Shown: piece by piece, positions 1-6,686 of the stretch
Layout: each line of letters opens with the position of its first letter
Position numbering within the stretch: the first letter of the stretch is position 1
Assembly: GCA_003229095.1 (NCBI GenBank)
Contig: QIHS01000562.1
Coordinates: forward strand, 1-10,948
Source of the DNA: Woeseia sp.
GTDB lineage: Bacteria; Pseudomonadota; Gammaproteobacteria; Steroidobacterales; Woeseiaceae
Direction of reading: 5' to 3'
DNA: 10,948 bases
Translations under genes and position numbers: made by a program
Notes under the pieces: generated by a model
Seen by the model: the letters and a program-made list of their open reading frames with translations, nothing else
Told to the model about the DNA's origin: nothing
The model's database searches: none

Positions 1-640
1 ACGGCCTGAAAGTCGGTTGCCCTGCCCAATTCATATTCTGCGTCGCTGAAACCGCCTTCCGGACCTATTAGCAGGGTCACCATTGTTTCCCTGTGGTCAA
101 TTGAGCTCAGGGATTCTGCTGCGCCTGGTTGTAAGAGCAGCCGGCAGCCAGAACTTTCTGTGTTCTCGCCCAGCCAGTTCCGAAAAGGAATGGGCTCATC
201 AATCTCCGGCAGCCGCATTGCTCACTGGCGCTTGCAACGATACCGCGCCAGTGCATCGTCCGCTTACTCGCTCGTTTCGAATCCAGCCTGACCACGGAAT
301 ACTCGGCGATCAATGGCGTGATGCGGCTGACCCCGAGTTCAGTTGCCTTTTGCATGACAAAATCCATGCGCTCACCCCTCGATATACCCTGCAGGAGGTG
401 GATGGACAACGGAGACTCCAGGTCGTTGTCGTCGTGTTTGCCCAGAGCGAGCTCAACCGTGTGTTTGCTTATTGACCGGATGACCGCCCGATATTCGCCA
501 CCCTGGCCGTTGAACACGAGCAATTTGTCATTGGGTTGTAGTCGCAAGACTCTGCCGACGTATCTTGCCCTGTCGCCGCGCAGTTCGAGGTCGGCTTCGG
601 CATGCAGTTCCTGGTCAATGTAAAGTCGGGTAGGGGACAT
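1..640 (-). pseudogene. rsmE: 16S rRNA (uracil1498-N3)-methyltransferase RsmE, frameshifted and cut by the window edge
   Basis: RsmE is a cytoplasmic SPOUT-class enzyme that uses S-adenosylmethionine to methylate N3 of U1498 in 16S rRNA. From ATG at 640 the frame encodes the N-terminal PUA-like domain (YVGRVLRLQPND, VFNGQGGEYRA) and the start of the SPOUT domain (QGISRGERMDFVMQKATELG, then ASEQCG). At about 210-214 the frame breaks. A second minus-strand frame then resumes the family sequence (PEIDEPIPFRNWLGEN, later TLLIGPEGGFSDAEYELG, the SAM-knot motif) without stops to base 1. In E. coli RsmE four residues separate EQCG from PEI; here two bases do, so about 10 bases are missing. Read literally, the first frame ends at 107 after 177 aa and lacks the SAM site. 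The start is preceded by a tandem TCAGGAA (AGGA spaced well for a ribosome binding site). Family identity is firm; whether this is a true mutation or a consensus error cannot be told here. The gene continues past base 1. Confidence 0.9.
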
Positions 641-643
641 GGG

Positions 644-657
644 TTCCTGATTCCTGA
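644..657. repeat. 7-bp tandem repeat in the rsmE leader
   Basis: Two perfect copies of TTCCTGA lie side by side (644-650, 651-657), followed by a partial TTC. On the minus strand this reads as a doubled TCAGGAA just upstream of the rsmE start, so the ribosome binding site core AGGA is duplicated. The nearer copy has the normal spacing. Confidence 0.6.
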
Positions 658-683
658 TTCATACGTCATTCTTTGTATGGTCA

Positions 684-733
684 TTGACATTAGGCCCCGT
701 TACGTTTGACCATGTCAAAGTGACCCGTCAAAG
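684..733. promoter_or_regulatory. divergent rsmE/ampD control region with TTGAC/GTCAA half-sites
   Basis: The divergent intergenic region holds TTGAC at 684-688 (as a full TTGACA -35 box, 684-689) and 706-710, and the reverse complement GTCAA at 714-718 and 727-731. The inner pair forms a perfect inverted repeat, TTTGAC-cat-GTCAAA (705-719). These could be -35 elements firing in both directions, an operator overlapping them, or both. No convincing -10 box is seen 16-18 bases downstream of 684-689 (best is GACCAT at 708-713, 3 of 6 matches), so the promoter assignment is weak. The inverted repeat itself is direct observation. Confidence 0.4.
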
Positions 734-748
734 CAGAATTTACGCCTG

Positions 749-1360
749 ATGCCGCCGGCGCCGAACCCACCCGCAGCTGCCGGTTTAGCGGTTGACCCGC
801 AGACTGGATTGCTGAGCCATGCGAGGCAATGTCCGTCGCCGAATCAGGACGACCGGCCAGATGGAGTATCGCCGGAACTCATCATTGTGCATGGTATTAG
901 TCTGCCGCCTGGGAAATTTGGCGGGCCGCACATCGAATCATTGTTTAACAACTGCCTTGACGGGAATGCGCACCCTTATTTTAAGGAAATGGAGGGGGTG
1001 CAAGTCTCTGCGCATCTGCTGATTCAACGAGACGGAGAGCTTGTCCAGTTCGTATCGTTCAACAAGCGTGCCTGGCACGCCGGGGTTTCGAGTTTCAGAG
1101 GGCGAAAGTCCTGCAACGATTTTTCCATCGGCATCGAACTCGAGGGTAGCGACGAAACACCCTATGCGGACCAGCAGTATACGCGTCTCACTTCGGCAAT
1201 CCGCGCAATCATGATTGCTTATCCGCAGATTTCGACGCGCGCAATTGCAGGCCATTGCGACGTGGCGCCGGGACGAAAAACAGACCCTGGCCCTGTTTTC
1301 GACTGGTTACGATTGTATGATGGCATTGCTTCCATATCCTCCCCCCACGGGAAATCATGA
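749..1360 (+). CDS. ampD: 1,6-anhydro-N-acetylmuramyl-L-alanine amidase AmpD
   Basis: AmpD is a cytoplasmic zinc amidase that cuts the lactyl-amide bond of anhydromuropeptides during peptidoglycan recycling. In species with inducible AmpC it thereby keeps AmpR inactive. The 203-aa product carries the N-acetylmuramoyl-L-alanine amidase (amidase_2) fold: LLSHARQCPSPNQDDRP near the N-terminus, first zinc ligand H48 in IIVHGISLPPG, E130 in SIGIELEG, then GHCDVAPGRKTDPGP with zinc ligands H169 and D179 and the catalytic lysine K177. All expected catalytic residues are present. ATG 749 has no good ribosome binding site and gives about 14 residues more than typical AmpD, but no better in-frame start is visible. 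It overlaps ampE by 4 bases, the classical pair. No ampR or ampC lies nearby, so recycling is the safe role; any beta-lactamase link is unknown. Confidence 0.95.
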   Translation: MPPAPNPPAAAGLAVDPQTGLLSHARQCPSPNQDDRPDGVSPELIIVHGISLPPGKFGGPHIESLFNNCLDGNAHPYFKEMEGVQVSAHLLIQRDGELVQFVSFNKRAWHAGVSSFRGRKSCNDFSIGIELEGSDETPYADQQYTRLTSAIRAIMIAYPQISTRAIAGHCDVAPGRKTDPGPVFDWLRLYDGIASISSPHGKS

Positions 1361-2262
1361 CACTAATTGCACTACTGATTGGACTGTTTGTCGAGCGGCT
1401 GGCGACACGACTTTTTCACCTGCGAAGATTGCGCTGGCTGGACCGGGCAATCGACTTCGGCTTTTCACAGCGTCAAAAAATCGCGATTTGGCCGGCGGTC
1501 ATCCCATTGTTTGTGCTGGCAATTGCGTTGGTTCTGCCGGTGTTTCTGATCTGGTTTGGTTCGGCCGATATCTGGCTTGGTTTCCCCTATCTTGTTCTTG
1601 CCGTCATCGTGCTGTTTTTCTCATTGGGTCCAAAAGACCTTAACGAAGATGTTGAAGAGTATTGCCAGGCGGTCGAGGAGAATAATGAGAGTCGAATCAA
1701 TGAAACGGCGAAGTCATTAATTGAAAAAGATGTGCCGCCTGACGCAGAACATTGCATGCGCAGAGTGGAAGAATCTATCTGCGTCCAGGCGAACAATCGT
1801 CTGTTTGCAGTCGTTTTCTGGTTTGTCCTGCTGGGCCCCGTCGGTGCCTGGGCGTATCGCGTGACAGACCTGATCAGGCGCCGGGCAGTTTTCAATTCGA
1901 TGCGTGCGGAAGAGTCTGACGACGGCAAATTGGTTGTTGCAGCGGAAATGTTGCACGGCCTGGTTGCATGGGTTCCGGCGCGTCTTACCGCGGTTGGCTA
2001 TGCCATGGCAGGCAGCTTCGACGGTGCGCTTTCCGCCTGGAAAAATCCGCAAGATGGTGAGCGCAAGGCATTGCATGAGCAAAGCGAGCAATTGCTGGCC
2101 CGGGTGGGTATCGGTGCGCTTGGACTACAGACAACGGACGGCGAGAAATTGGCGGAACGCAGGATTCGCGGCGCGAAAGCTGCAAACGGCATTGTCGTCA
2201 GGCAATTCATCCTCTGGATGGTCTTCATTGGCGCAATGACCCTGTACGGCGCGGCTTTGTGA
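1357..2262 (+). CDS. ampE: AmpE-family inner membrane protein
   Basis: AmpE is an inner membrane protein of the CobD/CbiB-like superfamily. It is encoded with AmpD and has been proposed as a sensor or helper in beta-lactamase regulation; its biochemical role is not settled. The 301-aa product (E. coli AmpE is 284 aa) has hydrophobic segments at about 1-14, 44-68, 73-92, 149-168 and 282-300. It contains typical AmpE blocks: LIGLFVERL at the N-terminus, FFSLGPKDL at 87-95, and VFWFVLLGPVGAWAYR at 153-168. ATG 1357 overlaps the ampD stop (ATGA), which implies translational coupling. The GTG of btuF overlaps its own stop (GTGA), so ampE sits in the middle of a coupled run. No frameshift or missing block was seen. 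Confidence 0.93.
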   Translation: MTLIALLIGLFVERLATRLFHLRRLRWLDRAIDFGFSQRQKIAIWPAVIPLFVLAIALVLPVFLIWFGSADIWLGFPYLVLAVIVLFFSLGPKDLNEDVEEYCQAVEENNESRINETAKSLIEKDVPPDAEHCMRRVEESICVQANNRLFAVVFWFVLLGPVGAWAYRVTDLIRRRAVFNSMRAEESDDGKLVVAAEMLHGLVAWVPARLTAVGYAMAGSFDGALSAWKNPQDGERKALHEQSEQLLARVGIGALGLQTTDGEKLAERRIRGAKAANGIVVRQFILWMVFIGAMTLYGAAL

Positions 2263-3143
2263 CAAGACCTGCCGGGTCGCCTCTCTACTTTGTCTTGCTG
2301 CTTGTATTGTTCGCCTGCAATGCGCCGGAAGACGCGCCTGCAGGTAACAATAATTCAGTCGGCAAGACCCCCAGGATTGTCACGTTGTCACCGCACCTCG
2401 CAGAACTCGTGTATGCCATCGGTGCGGGCGATCTGCTGATCGGCGTTAGTGCCTACACCGATTACCCGCCAGCAGCGGCAAACCTGCCCGTAGTTGGAGA
2501 CGCTTTTAACGTTGATCAGGAACGGCTGACGATGCTTGAACCTGACCTGTTGCTGACCTGGGATACCGGAACACCAGCGCACGTTATCGACGAGCTACGG
2601 TCGAGGGGATATCGCGTCGAAGTGGTAGTGACCAGCGGCTTGCGCGAAATCGCCGCGGCAATTCGCCGGATTGGCGTGCTTACCATGCACGAAGCTGGCG
2701 CCGAAGCTGTGGCGACTGATTTCGAAAACAAGATCGACCAACTCGCAACGGAGTCTGTCGGCCCTGATTCGATCAGGGTGTTTTATCAGATTGCCGCGCG
2801 GCCACTCTATACGGTGAACGGCAATCACTACGTAAGTCAGTTGATCGAATTGTGCGGTGGAGAGAACATATTTTCCGACCTCAGCGGGCTTGCACCACTG
2901 ATCTCGGTAGAAGCTGTTCTGCAGCGCGATCCGGAGGTGATACTGGCCGGCAGTGACGCGGGACCGGAGGCTTTTGTCGAGTGGCAGCGATGGTCAGACC
3001 TGGCCGCCATGCGTTACCGCAATCAGTTCCTGATGCCGGCCGACGAAATAAGCAGAGCAACTCCGAGATTGCTGGTTGCCGCTAAAGCGGTTTGTGACGC
3101 ACTAAGTCAGAGCCGTACTAATCGTCAGATGGCCGGACTGTGA
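2259..3143 (+). CDS. btuF: vitamin B12-binding protein BtuF, predicted lipoprotein
   Basis: BtuF binds cobalamin in the periplasm and delivers it to the BtuCD ABC importer. The 294-aa product has a hydrophobic N-terminus ending in the lipobox-like LFAC (Cys20), so it is probably lipid-anchored, unlike the soluble E. coli BtuF. The periplasmic-binding fold follows with close BtuF signatures: LSPHLAELVYAIGAGD (43-58), GVSAYTDYPPAA (62-73), LLLTWDTG with Trp101 where E. coli has the cobalamin-contacting AWRGG segment, CGGENIFSDL (199-208) and RATPRLLVAAKAVCDALSQ near the C-terminus. Glu49 and Glu202 probably match the two glutamates that dock on BtuC arginines. It starts at GTG 2259, overlapping the ampE stop. 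A hemin or siderophore-binding homologue is possible but less likely, given the BtuF-specific motifs and nearby B12 genes. Confidence 0.88.
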   Translation: MTRPAGSPLYFVLLLVLFACNAPEDAPAGNNNSVGKTPRIVTLSPHLAELVYAIGAGDLLIGVSAYTDYPPAAANLPVVGDAFNVDQERLTMLEPDLLLTWDTGTPAHVIDELRSRGYRVEVVVTSGLREIAAAIRRIGVLTMHEAGAEAVATDFENKIDQLATESVGPDSIRVFYQIAARPLYTVNGNHYVSQLIELCGGENIFSDLSGLAPLISVEAVLQRDPEVILAGSDAGPEAFVEWQRWSDLAAMRYRNQFLMPADEISRATPRLLVAAKAVCDALSQSRTNRQMAGL

Positions 3144-3601
3144 GCGATCTTCCTGTGCCAACATTGCGTGCGGCCCTTCCGGACGACTGGAATCGTATCG
3201 CGAGACTGCTAGGTGATTCCGGCCTGCCCATCGAAGATCTTAGCGCTGATGCGCTGGATGATTTCCTGGTCGCTGAAAACGGCAGCCAACTGATCGGTCT
3301 GATTGGCTTGCAGCGCTATGACAAAGTGGGCTTGTTGAGATCTCTTGTTGTTAGCAGGGATGCATGCGGTATCGGCATTGGTGCCCGGCTTGTCGGCGCG
3401 CTGGAATCTGCAGCGCTTATGGCAGGTGTTGCGGAATTGTGGTTGCTGACGATCGACGCCGAAGCGTTTTTCCAAAAGTTCGATATCGTCGATCGATCAG
3501 CGGCACCCGAATGTATTCGCGCAACGGCTGAATTCAGCGACCTGTGCCCGGGTGACGCTTACCTGATGAAGAAAAGCTTAAGCGTACTGTCACCGATTTA
3601 A
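3140..3601 (+). CDS. GNAT-family N-acetyltransferase, ArsN2-like
   Basis: This 153-aa protein is a single GNAT domain that should transfer acetyl from acetyl-CoA to an amine. Its blocks resemble the ArsN2 group (arsenic-resistance-associated acetyltransferases): SGLPIEDL (27-34), DFLVAENGSQLIGLIGLQRY (41-60), GLLRSLVVSRDACGIGIGARLV (64-85), VAELWLLTIDAEAFFQKF (97-114) and EFSDLCPGDAYLMKKSL near the end. The acetyl-CoA motif normally reads R/Q-x-x-G-x-G/A; here Cys76 holds the first position (C-G-I-G-I-G). The FFQKFDIVDRS stretch appears two residues shorter than the usual FFxxLGFxxVDRS. No ars genes lie nearby, so the substrate is unknown; the arsenic link is only family resemblance. GTG 3140 overlaps the btuF stop (GTGA). 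Its TAA shares TTAA with the convergent adenosyltransferase gene. Confidence 0.82.
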   Translation: MSDLPVPTLRAALPDDWNRIARLLGDSGLPIEDLSADALDDFLVAENGSQLIGLIGLQRYDKVGLLRSLVVSRDACGIGIGARLVGALESAALMAGVAELWLLTIDAEAFFQKFDIVDRSAAPECIRATAEFSDLCPGDAYLMKKSLSVLSPI

Positions 3602-4134
3602 TTCTTGCGATTGCGATCCCAGATAACTTCCTGGCCGGATTCTACGCGCGCAAGTACGCGGGCTATAACGAACAACAGGTCTGAGAGGCGGTTCAGGTAG
3701 CGCACTGCTTCTTCGCGTACCGGTTCCAGTTTTTGCAAGCCAATAGTTCGGCGTTCCGCACGTCGCACAACGGTTCTTGCGAGATGGCAGGCCGCCGCCG
3801 CCGACCCGCCGCCCGGAAGAATAAACTCCTTGAGTGCTGGCAAATCTGCATTAAATTGGTCGAGTTGCTGTTCCAGCCGTTCAACAAAGCTATCTTCGAT
3901 CGCCGCGTCGCCACCGAGTTCGAACAGATCGTGCTGAACTTCTGTAAGGCACTGGCGGATGTCATCTGGCACAGAATCATTTGCCAAAACCAGGCCGACG
4001 ACGCTGTTTGCCTCATCGACGGTGCCGAATGCCTCCACCCGGACACTATCTTTGCTGACACGGTTGCCGTCGCCGAGGCCGGTCGTGCCGTCATCGCCAG
4101 TACGTGTGTAAATCTTGCTAAGTCGGTTGCCCAT
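3598..4134 (-). CDS. PduO-type cob(I)alamin adenosyltransferase
   Basis: This enzyme transfers the adenosyl group of ATP to cob(I)alamin, making adenosylcobalamin in the cytoplasm. The 178-aa product is a typical single-domain PduO/MMAB-type protein. It has the N-terminal ATP-binding block KIYTRTGDDGTTGLGDG (7-23), then RVEAFGTVDEANSVVG (32-47), HDLFELGGDAA, EFILPGGGSAAAACHLART (103-121), RRAER (124-128) and RYLNRLSDLLFVIAR (145-159), where the family's conserved arginines and Asn lie. ATG 4134 has only a poor ribosome binding site. It pairs logically with btuF and btuD as the step after B12 uptake, though it has its own promoter region shared with the divergent phosphatase gene. No cobalamin riboswitch was recognised upstream. 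Symbols used for this type include pduO, cobO and btuR, so none is assigned. Confidence 0.93.
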   Translation of the reverse strand: MGNRLSKIYTRTGDDGTTGLGDGNRVSKDSVRVEAFGTVDEANSVVGLVLANDSVPDDIRQCLTEVQHDLFELGGDAAIEDSFVERLEQQLDQFNADLPALKEFILPGGGSAAAACHLARTVVRRAERRTIGLQKLEPVREEAVRYLNRLSDLLFVIARVLARVESGQEVIWDRNRKN

Positions 4135-4192
4135 CGTTCTGTTTGATATCCGCTTGCGTTACTCCAACGGTGTGCCAGCATGCAAGATGCCG

Positions 4193-4213
4193 CGCCGGGA
4201 GTCGAGTCCGGCG
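4193..4213. repeat. inverted repeat in a divergent promoter region
   Basis: A perfect 6-bp inverted repeat, CGCCGG at 4193-4198 and CCGGCG at 4208-4213, with a 9-base spacer. It lies between the divergent adenosyltransferase and phosphatase genes. It could be an operator or an mRNA hairpin in either leader. It has no T-tract and does not resemble the conserved B12 box, so it is neither a terminator nor a recognisable cobalamin riboswitch. GC-rich 6-bp repeats also occur by chance. Confidence 0.35.
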
Positions 4214-4283
4214 GTGAATGCGCCTTGTTTATGCCATCTGCTGCGGCCATAGTTGTCGCTCCTGGAACAGCGCTGAATGAACA

Positions 4284-5069
4284 ATGTCTGATCACACGCC
4301 CTCGATTGAGCTCGCTACCGCACTAAAAGCCGCAGATGTTGCCGCAAAAATCAGCGAGAACTATTATCGCGGCGATTTTCAAGTCACGACCAAAGAGGAT
4401 ATGACGCCGGTTACCCAGGCCGACATAGATTGTGAGCGGGCGATTCGCGACATTATCCTCGAGGCGTTTCCCGAGCACGGCTTTTACGGCGAAGAGTCGG
4501 GCAAGACACGTGCCGACGCAGACAACCTTTGGCTGGTAGACCCGATCGATGGCACGAAGGCCTTTGTTCGACAATATCCTTTTTTCTCTACGCAAATTGC
4601 GCTGATGCGCAAAGGAGAGATTATTCTTGGAGTGTCCAGCGGCGCCATGCTGGGCGAGCTTGCCTGGGCGGAACGTGGTTCCGGTGCCTGGCTGAACGGC
4701 CAGCGAATTAGCGTTAGCGACATAGATGACCCATCTCTGGCCGCCGTATCGACTGGCAATCTCAAATCACTGGCGACCAGCGACGGCTGGGAGAAGCTGG
4801 GAAAAATTGTCGCAACGTCGGACCGGATACGCGGGTATGGCGATTTCTACCACTACCATCTATTGGCTGCGGGCAAGATCGAGGCGGTGGTGGAATCGGA
4901 CGTCAATATTCTGGATATTGCGGCCCTGTCGGTCATCGTGACAGAGGCGGGCGGATTGTTTACCGACTTGAATGGTGCGCCGATTAGTTTGGAAACCCGC
5001 TCTGTACTGGCCGCGAATCCGGCGCTGCACGCGAAGTATCTACACCTGTTGAGAGGATATATTGACTAG
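4284..5069 (+). CDS. inositol monophosphatase-family phosphatase, HisN-like
   Basis: The 261-aa product belongs to the Mg2+-dependent, lithium-sensitive IMPase superfamily, which removes phosphate from small metabolites. The metal site is complete: E70 in FYGEESG, D86 and D89 in WLVDPIDGTKAF (83-94), and D211 in NILDIAALSVIVTEAGG (208-224). The stretch RGYGDFYHYHLLAAGKIEAVVES (183-205) is closer to HisN-type histidinol-phosphate phosphatases than to SuhB (inositol) or CysQ (adenosine bisphosphate), so histidinol phosphate is the best guess for substrate. Motif 2 has LD where many relatives have WD. ATG 4284 is the in-frame start, with a weak upstream ribosome binding site; ATG 4277 is out of frame. 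No his genes adjoin it. Its TAG overlaps the btuD stop in CTAG. Family is sure, substrate is not. Confidence 0.85.
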   Translation: MSDHTPSIELATALKAADVAAKISENYYRGDFQVTTKEDMTPVTQADIDCERAIRDIILEAFPEHGFYGEESGKTRADADNLWLVDPIDGTKAFVRQYPFFSTQIALMRKGEIILGVSSGAMLGELAWAERGSGAWLNGQRISVSDIDDPSLAAVSTGNLKSLATSDGWEKLGKIVATSDRIRGYGDFYHYHLLAAGKIEAVVESDVNILDIAALSVIVTEAGGLFTDLNGAPISLETRSVLAANPALHAKYLHLLRGYID

Positions 5070-5857
5070 CTGGCAGGGCCGGCCGCAATAAACAGATTCG
5101 TGTCGCGCCAGGGGACGGTATCCATCGGCGTTGCATAAAGCCGGGACAGACGCTCGCCGGTCAATACATCTTCAACCAACCCCAAATCCCAACGACCATC
5201 TCCGTATAACAACAGGCAGCGGTCCGCAAAACGTGCCGCGAGATTGACATCGTGCAAGGTGGCGACGATGGCATTCCCCTGGCGCGCTTTTTCTGCAAAG
5301 ACGTGCAGCACATCGAGCTGATGTTGGGGGTCAAGGTGGTTAGTGGGTTCGTCGAGCAGATAAATCTGGGTGGCCTGCGTCAGCACCTGGGCAACAGCAA
5401 GTCGCTGGCGTTCGCCACCGGACAGCGTCGTGACATCGCGATCGGCGAGATCGGCCAGGTCCAGTTGGCGAAGCGCATCCCGCGCAATGTCGCGGTCCTC
5501 GTCGCTTTCCCAGTGAAATCTTCCAACATGAGGATGGCGCCCCACCAGGACGGTATCGAATACGGTCGCCGGAAAAATGTCTTCGGTGTATTGCGGCAGC
5601 AAAGCCAGCTGAGTCGCAATCTGCTGGCGTGCAACGTCGCCAATATTGTTGTCGTTCAGTTTGACGGCGCCAGATTGTATCGGCCTTAACCCGGCCAGCG
5701 TGTGCAGCGCCAGCGATTTTCCAACACCATTGGGCCCGAGAACGGCAAGGATTTCCCCGGGACAAACATCAATGGTCAGGTCTGCAATGAGATTTCGTCC
5801 GGGCACAGAGACGGAGAGTCCCGTGCACGAAAGTCTTATGCTGCCGTCGCTTTTCAT
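5066..5857 (-). CDS. btuD: ABC transporter ATP-binding protein, BtuD-like (vitamin B12 import)
   Basis: This is the nucleotide-binding subunit of a type II ABC importer of the BtuD/FecE/FhuC group. All functional motifs are intact in its 263 aa: Walker A GPNGVGKS (41-48), Q-loop Gln89 in ALLPQYTE, signature LSGGERQR (145-152), Walker B IYLLDE (165-170), D-loop NHLD (173-176) and switch His202 in ATLHDVN. B12 is favoured as cargo because btuF and a cobalamin adenosyltransferase lie within 3 kb; from sequence alone, iron-siderophore or hemin ATPases are close alternatives. ATG 5857 has no clear ribosome binding site, and an in-frame TAA six codons upstream fixes the N-terminus. It follows the metalloprotease gene by 55 bases on the same strand. 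The permease partner BtuC is absent from the window. Confidence 0.85.
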   Translation of the reverse strand: MKSDGSIRLSCTGLSVSVPGRNLIADLTIDVCPGEILAVLGPNGVGKSLALHTLAGLRPIQSGAVKLNDNNIGDVARQQIATQLALLPQYTEDIFPATVFDTVLVGRHPHVGRFHWESDEDRDIARDALRQLDLADLADRDVTTLSGGERQRLAVAQVLTQATQIYLLDEPTNHLDPQHQLDVLHVFAEKARQGNAIVATLHDVNLAARFADRCLLLYGDGRWDLGLVEDVLTGERLSRLYATPMDTVPWRDTNLFIAAGPAS

Positions 5858-5912
5858 GCGAGCAGATTAACAGACAGCGGCCTGGAAGAAGCAAGACTTA
5901 ACGGGTCCAGTT

Positions 5913-6686
5913 TTAGTCGGTAAGGCGTATTTCCTGCGCAGTCGTTGCGCCGATGATGACCGATTTCAGGTTGTTGGGCGTGCGCGCGCTGTTTTCCGAG
6001 AGCGGAATACGACCGCCCATGATCTCGGCCTGCCGTTGTGGAAATCTCGGCTTGCGTTCTGGTTCTGCGAAGCCAAGCGGAAAAGCAGGCATGCCGGTGC
6101 CGATGTCATACTTGTCGCTTGCGCCCAAGGTATGCAAAAACTCATGTGCAATGATGACATTGTTCAGGCCATTGTGTTGCCGGCCGGTATACGCGTTGAC
6201 GATGCCGATCATGCCCTTTTGCAGGCCAACCGAATTTTCAAGCACCGGTTGATCGCCCGATGAGGCGTGGTAGCGAACGAAAATTCGTACGTCCGGGTCG
6301 GGATTGTCCTGCGGCCCGGCAACACTGCCGGCCCACCAGCGCATTTTCAGGCTCCACAGCATAATGTCGAGAGGGCCGCCGTGCGTCGGAATGGCGGGGG
6401 GCTGTTCGTGGATCTCGTTGCCAAGTTCCATCCGTACCGGTCGAGACAGCGTGTGTCCGTACTTGCTGATTTCACGAGCAATGAAAGACTCAATCGCCGA
6501 AAAATCGTCCACCCTCAGGCGGTCTATATATGTGCGGCTTGCGTCACTGTCATCCGCGTTGATGGGGTAGACCTTAACCCAGAGACTGTTATTCCAGTCG
6601 GTGCTGCGTGCCTGTGTAAGCCAGGTGCTGAAAGAGACTAAGCACAAAATTACCAATAACACCGCGATGCGAATTTTCTTGAACAT
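5913..6686 (-). CDS. secreted or membrane-anchored metzincin-like zinc metalloprotease
   Basis: The 257-aa product starts with a basic N-terminus and one hydrophobic segment (residues 5-23), a signal peptide or anchor, so it acts outside the cytoplasm. The motif IIAHEFLHTLGASDKYD (178-194) gives an extended HExxHxxGxxD site: zinc ligands H181 and H185, catalytic E182, and D191 where most metzincins have a third His. QRQAEIMGGRIPL further on could supply the metzincin Met-turn. Other distinctive blocks are DIMLWSLKMRWWAGSV (107-122) and QKGMIGIVNAYTGRQHNGLNN (156-176). I recognise this as a conserved gammaproteobacterial hypothetical family but know no substrate. ATG 6686 has a poor ribosome binding site (GGGGAAG is about 13 bases away). 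The 55-base gap to btuD allows co-transcription, but a functional link is not evident. Confidence 0.75.
   Translation of the reverse strand: MFKKIRIAVLLVILCLVSFSTWLTQARSTDWNNSLWVKVYPINADDSDASRTYIDRLRVDDFSAIESFIAREISKYGHTLSRPVRMELGNEIHEQPPAIPTHGGPLDIMLWSLKMRWWAGSVAGPQDNPDPDVRIFVRYHASSGDQPVLENSVGLQKGMIGIVNAYTGRQHNGLNNVIIAHEFLHTLGASDKYDIGTGMPAFPLGFAEPERKPRFPQRQAEIMGGRIPLSENSARTPNNLKSVIIGATTAQEIRLTD

Noticed and set aside
83..475. 130-aa plus-strand frame opposite rsmE
   Set aside because: It is antisense to clear RsmE coding sequence and shows no domain of its own.
107..640. Programmed ribosomal frameshift in rsmE
   Set aside because: There is no slippery heptamer or stimulating structure evident at 205-215, and four conserved residues are missing, which a frameshift would not restore.
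4135..4283. Possible cobalamin riboswitch upstream of the adenosyltransferase gene
   Set aside because: I looked for the B12 box and the surrounding conserved cobalamin-riboswitch segments on the minus strand and found none; only a 6-bp inverted repeat is present, and the region is short for this riboswitch class.
3693..4295. 200-aa minus-strand open frame overlapping the adenosyltransferase gene
   Set aside because: It lies in a different frame of the same strand as a clear PduO-type gene and its translation has no recognisable domain; it is a shadow frame.
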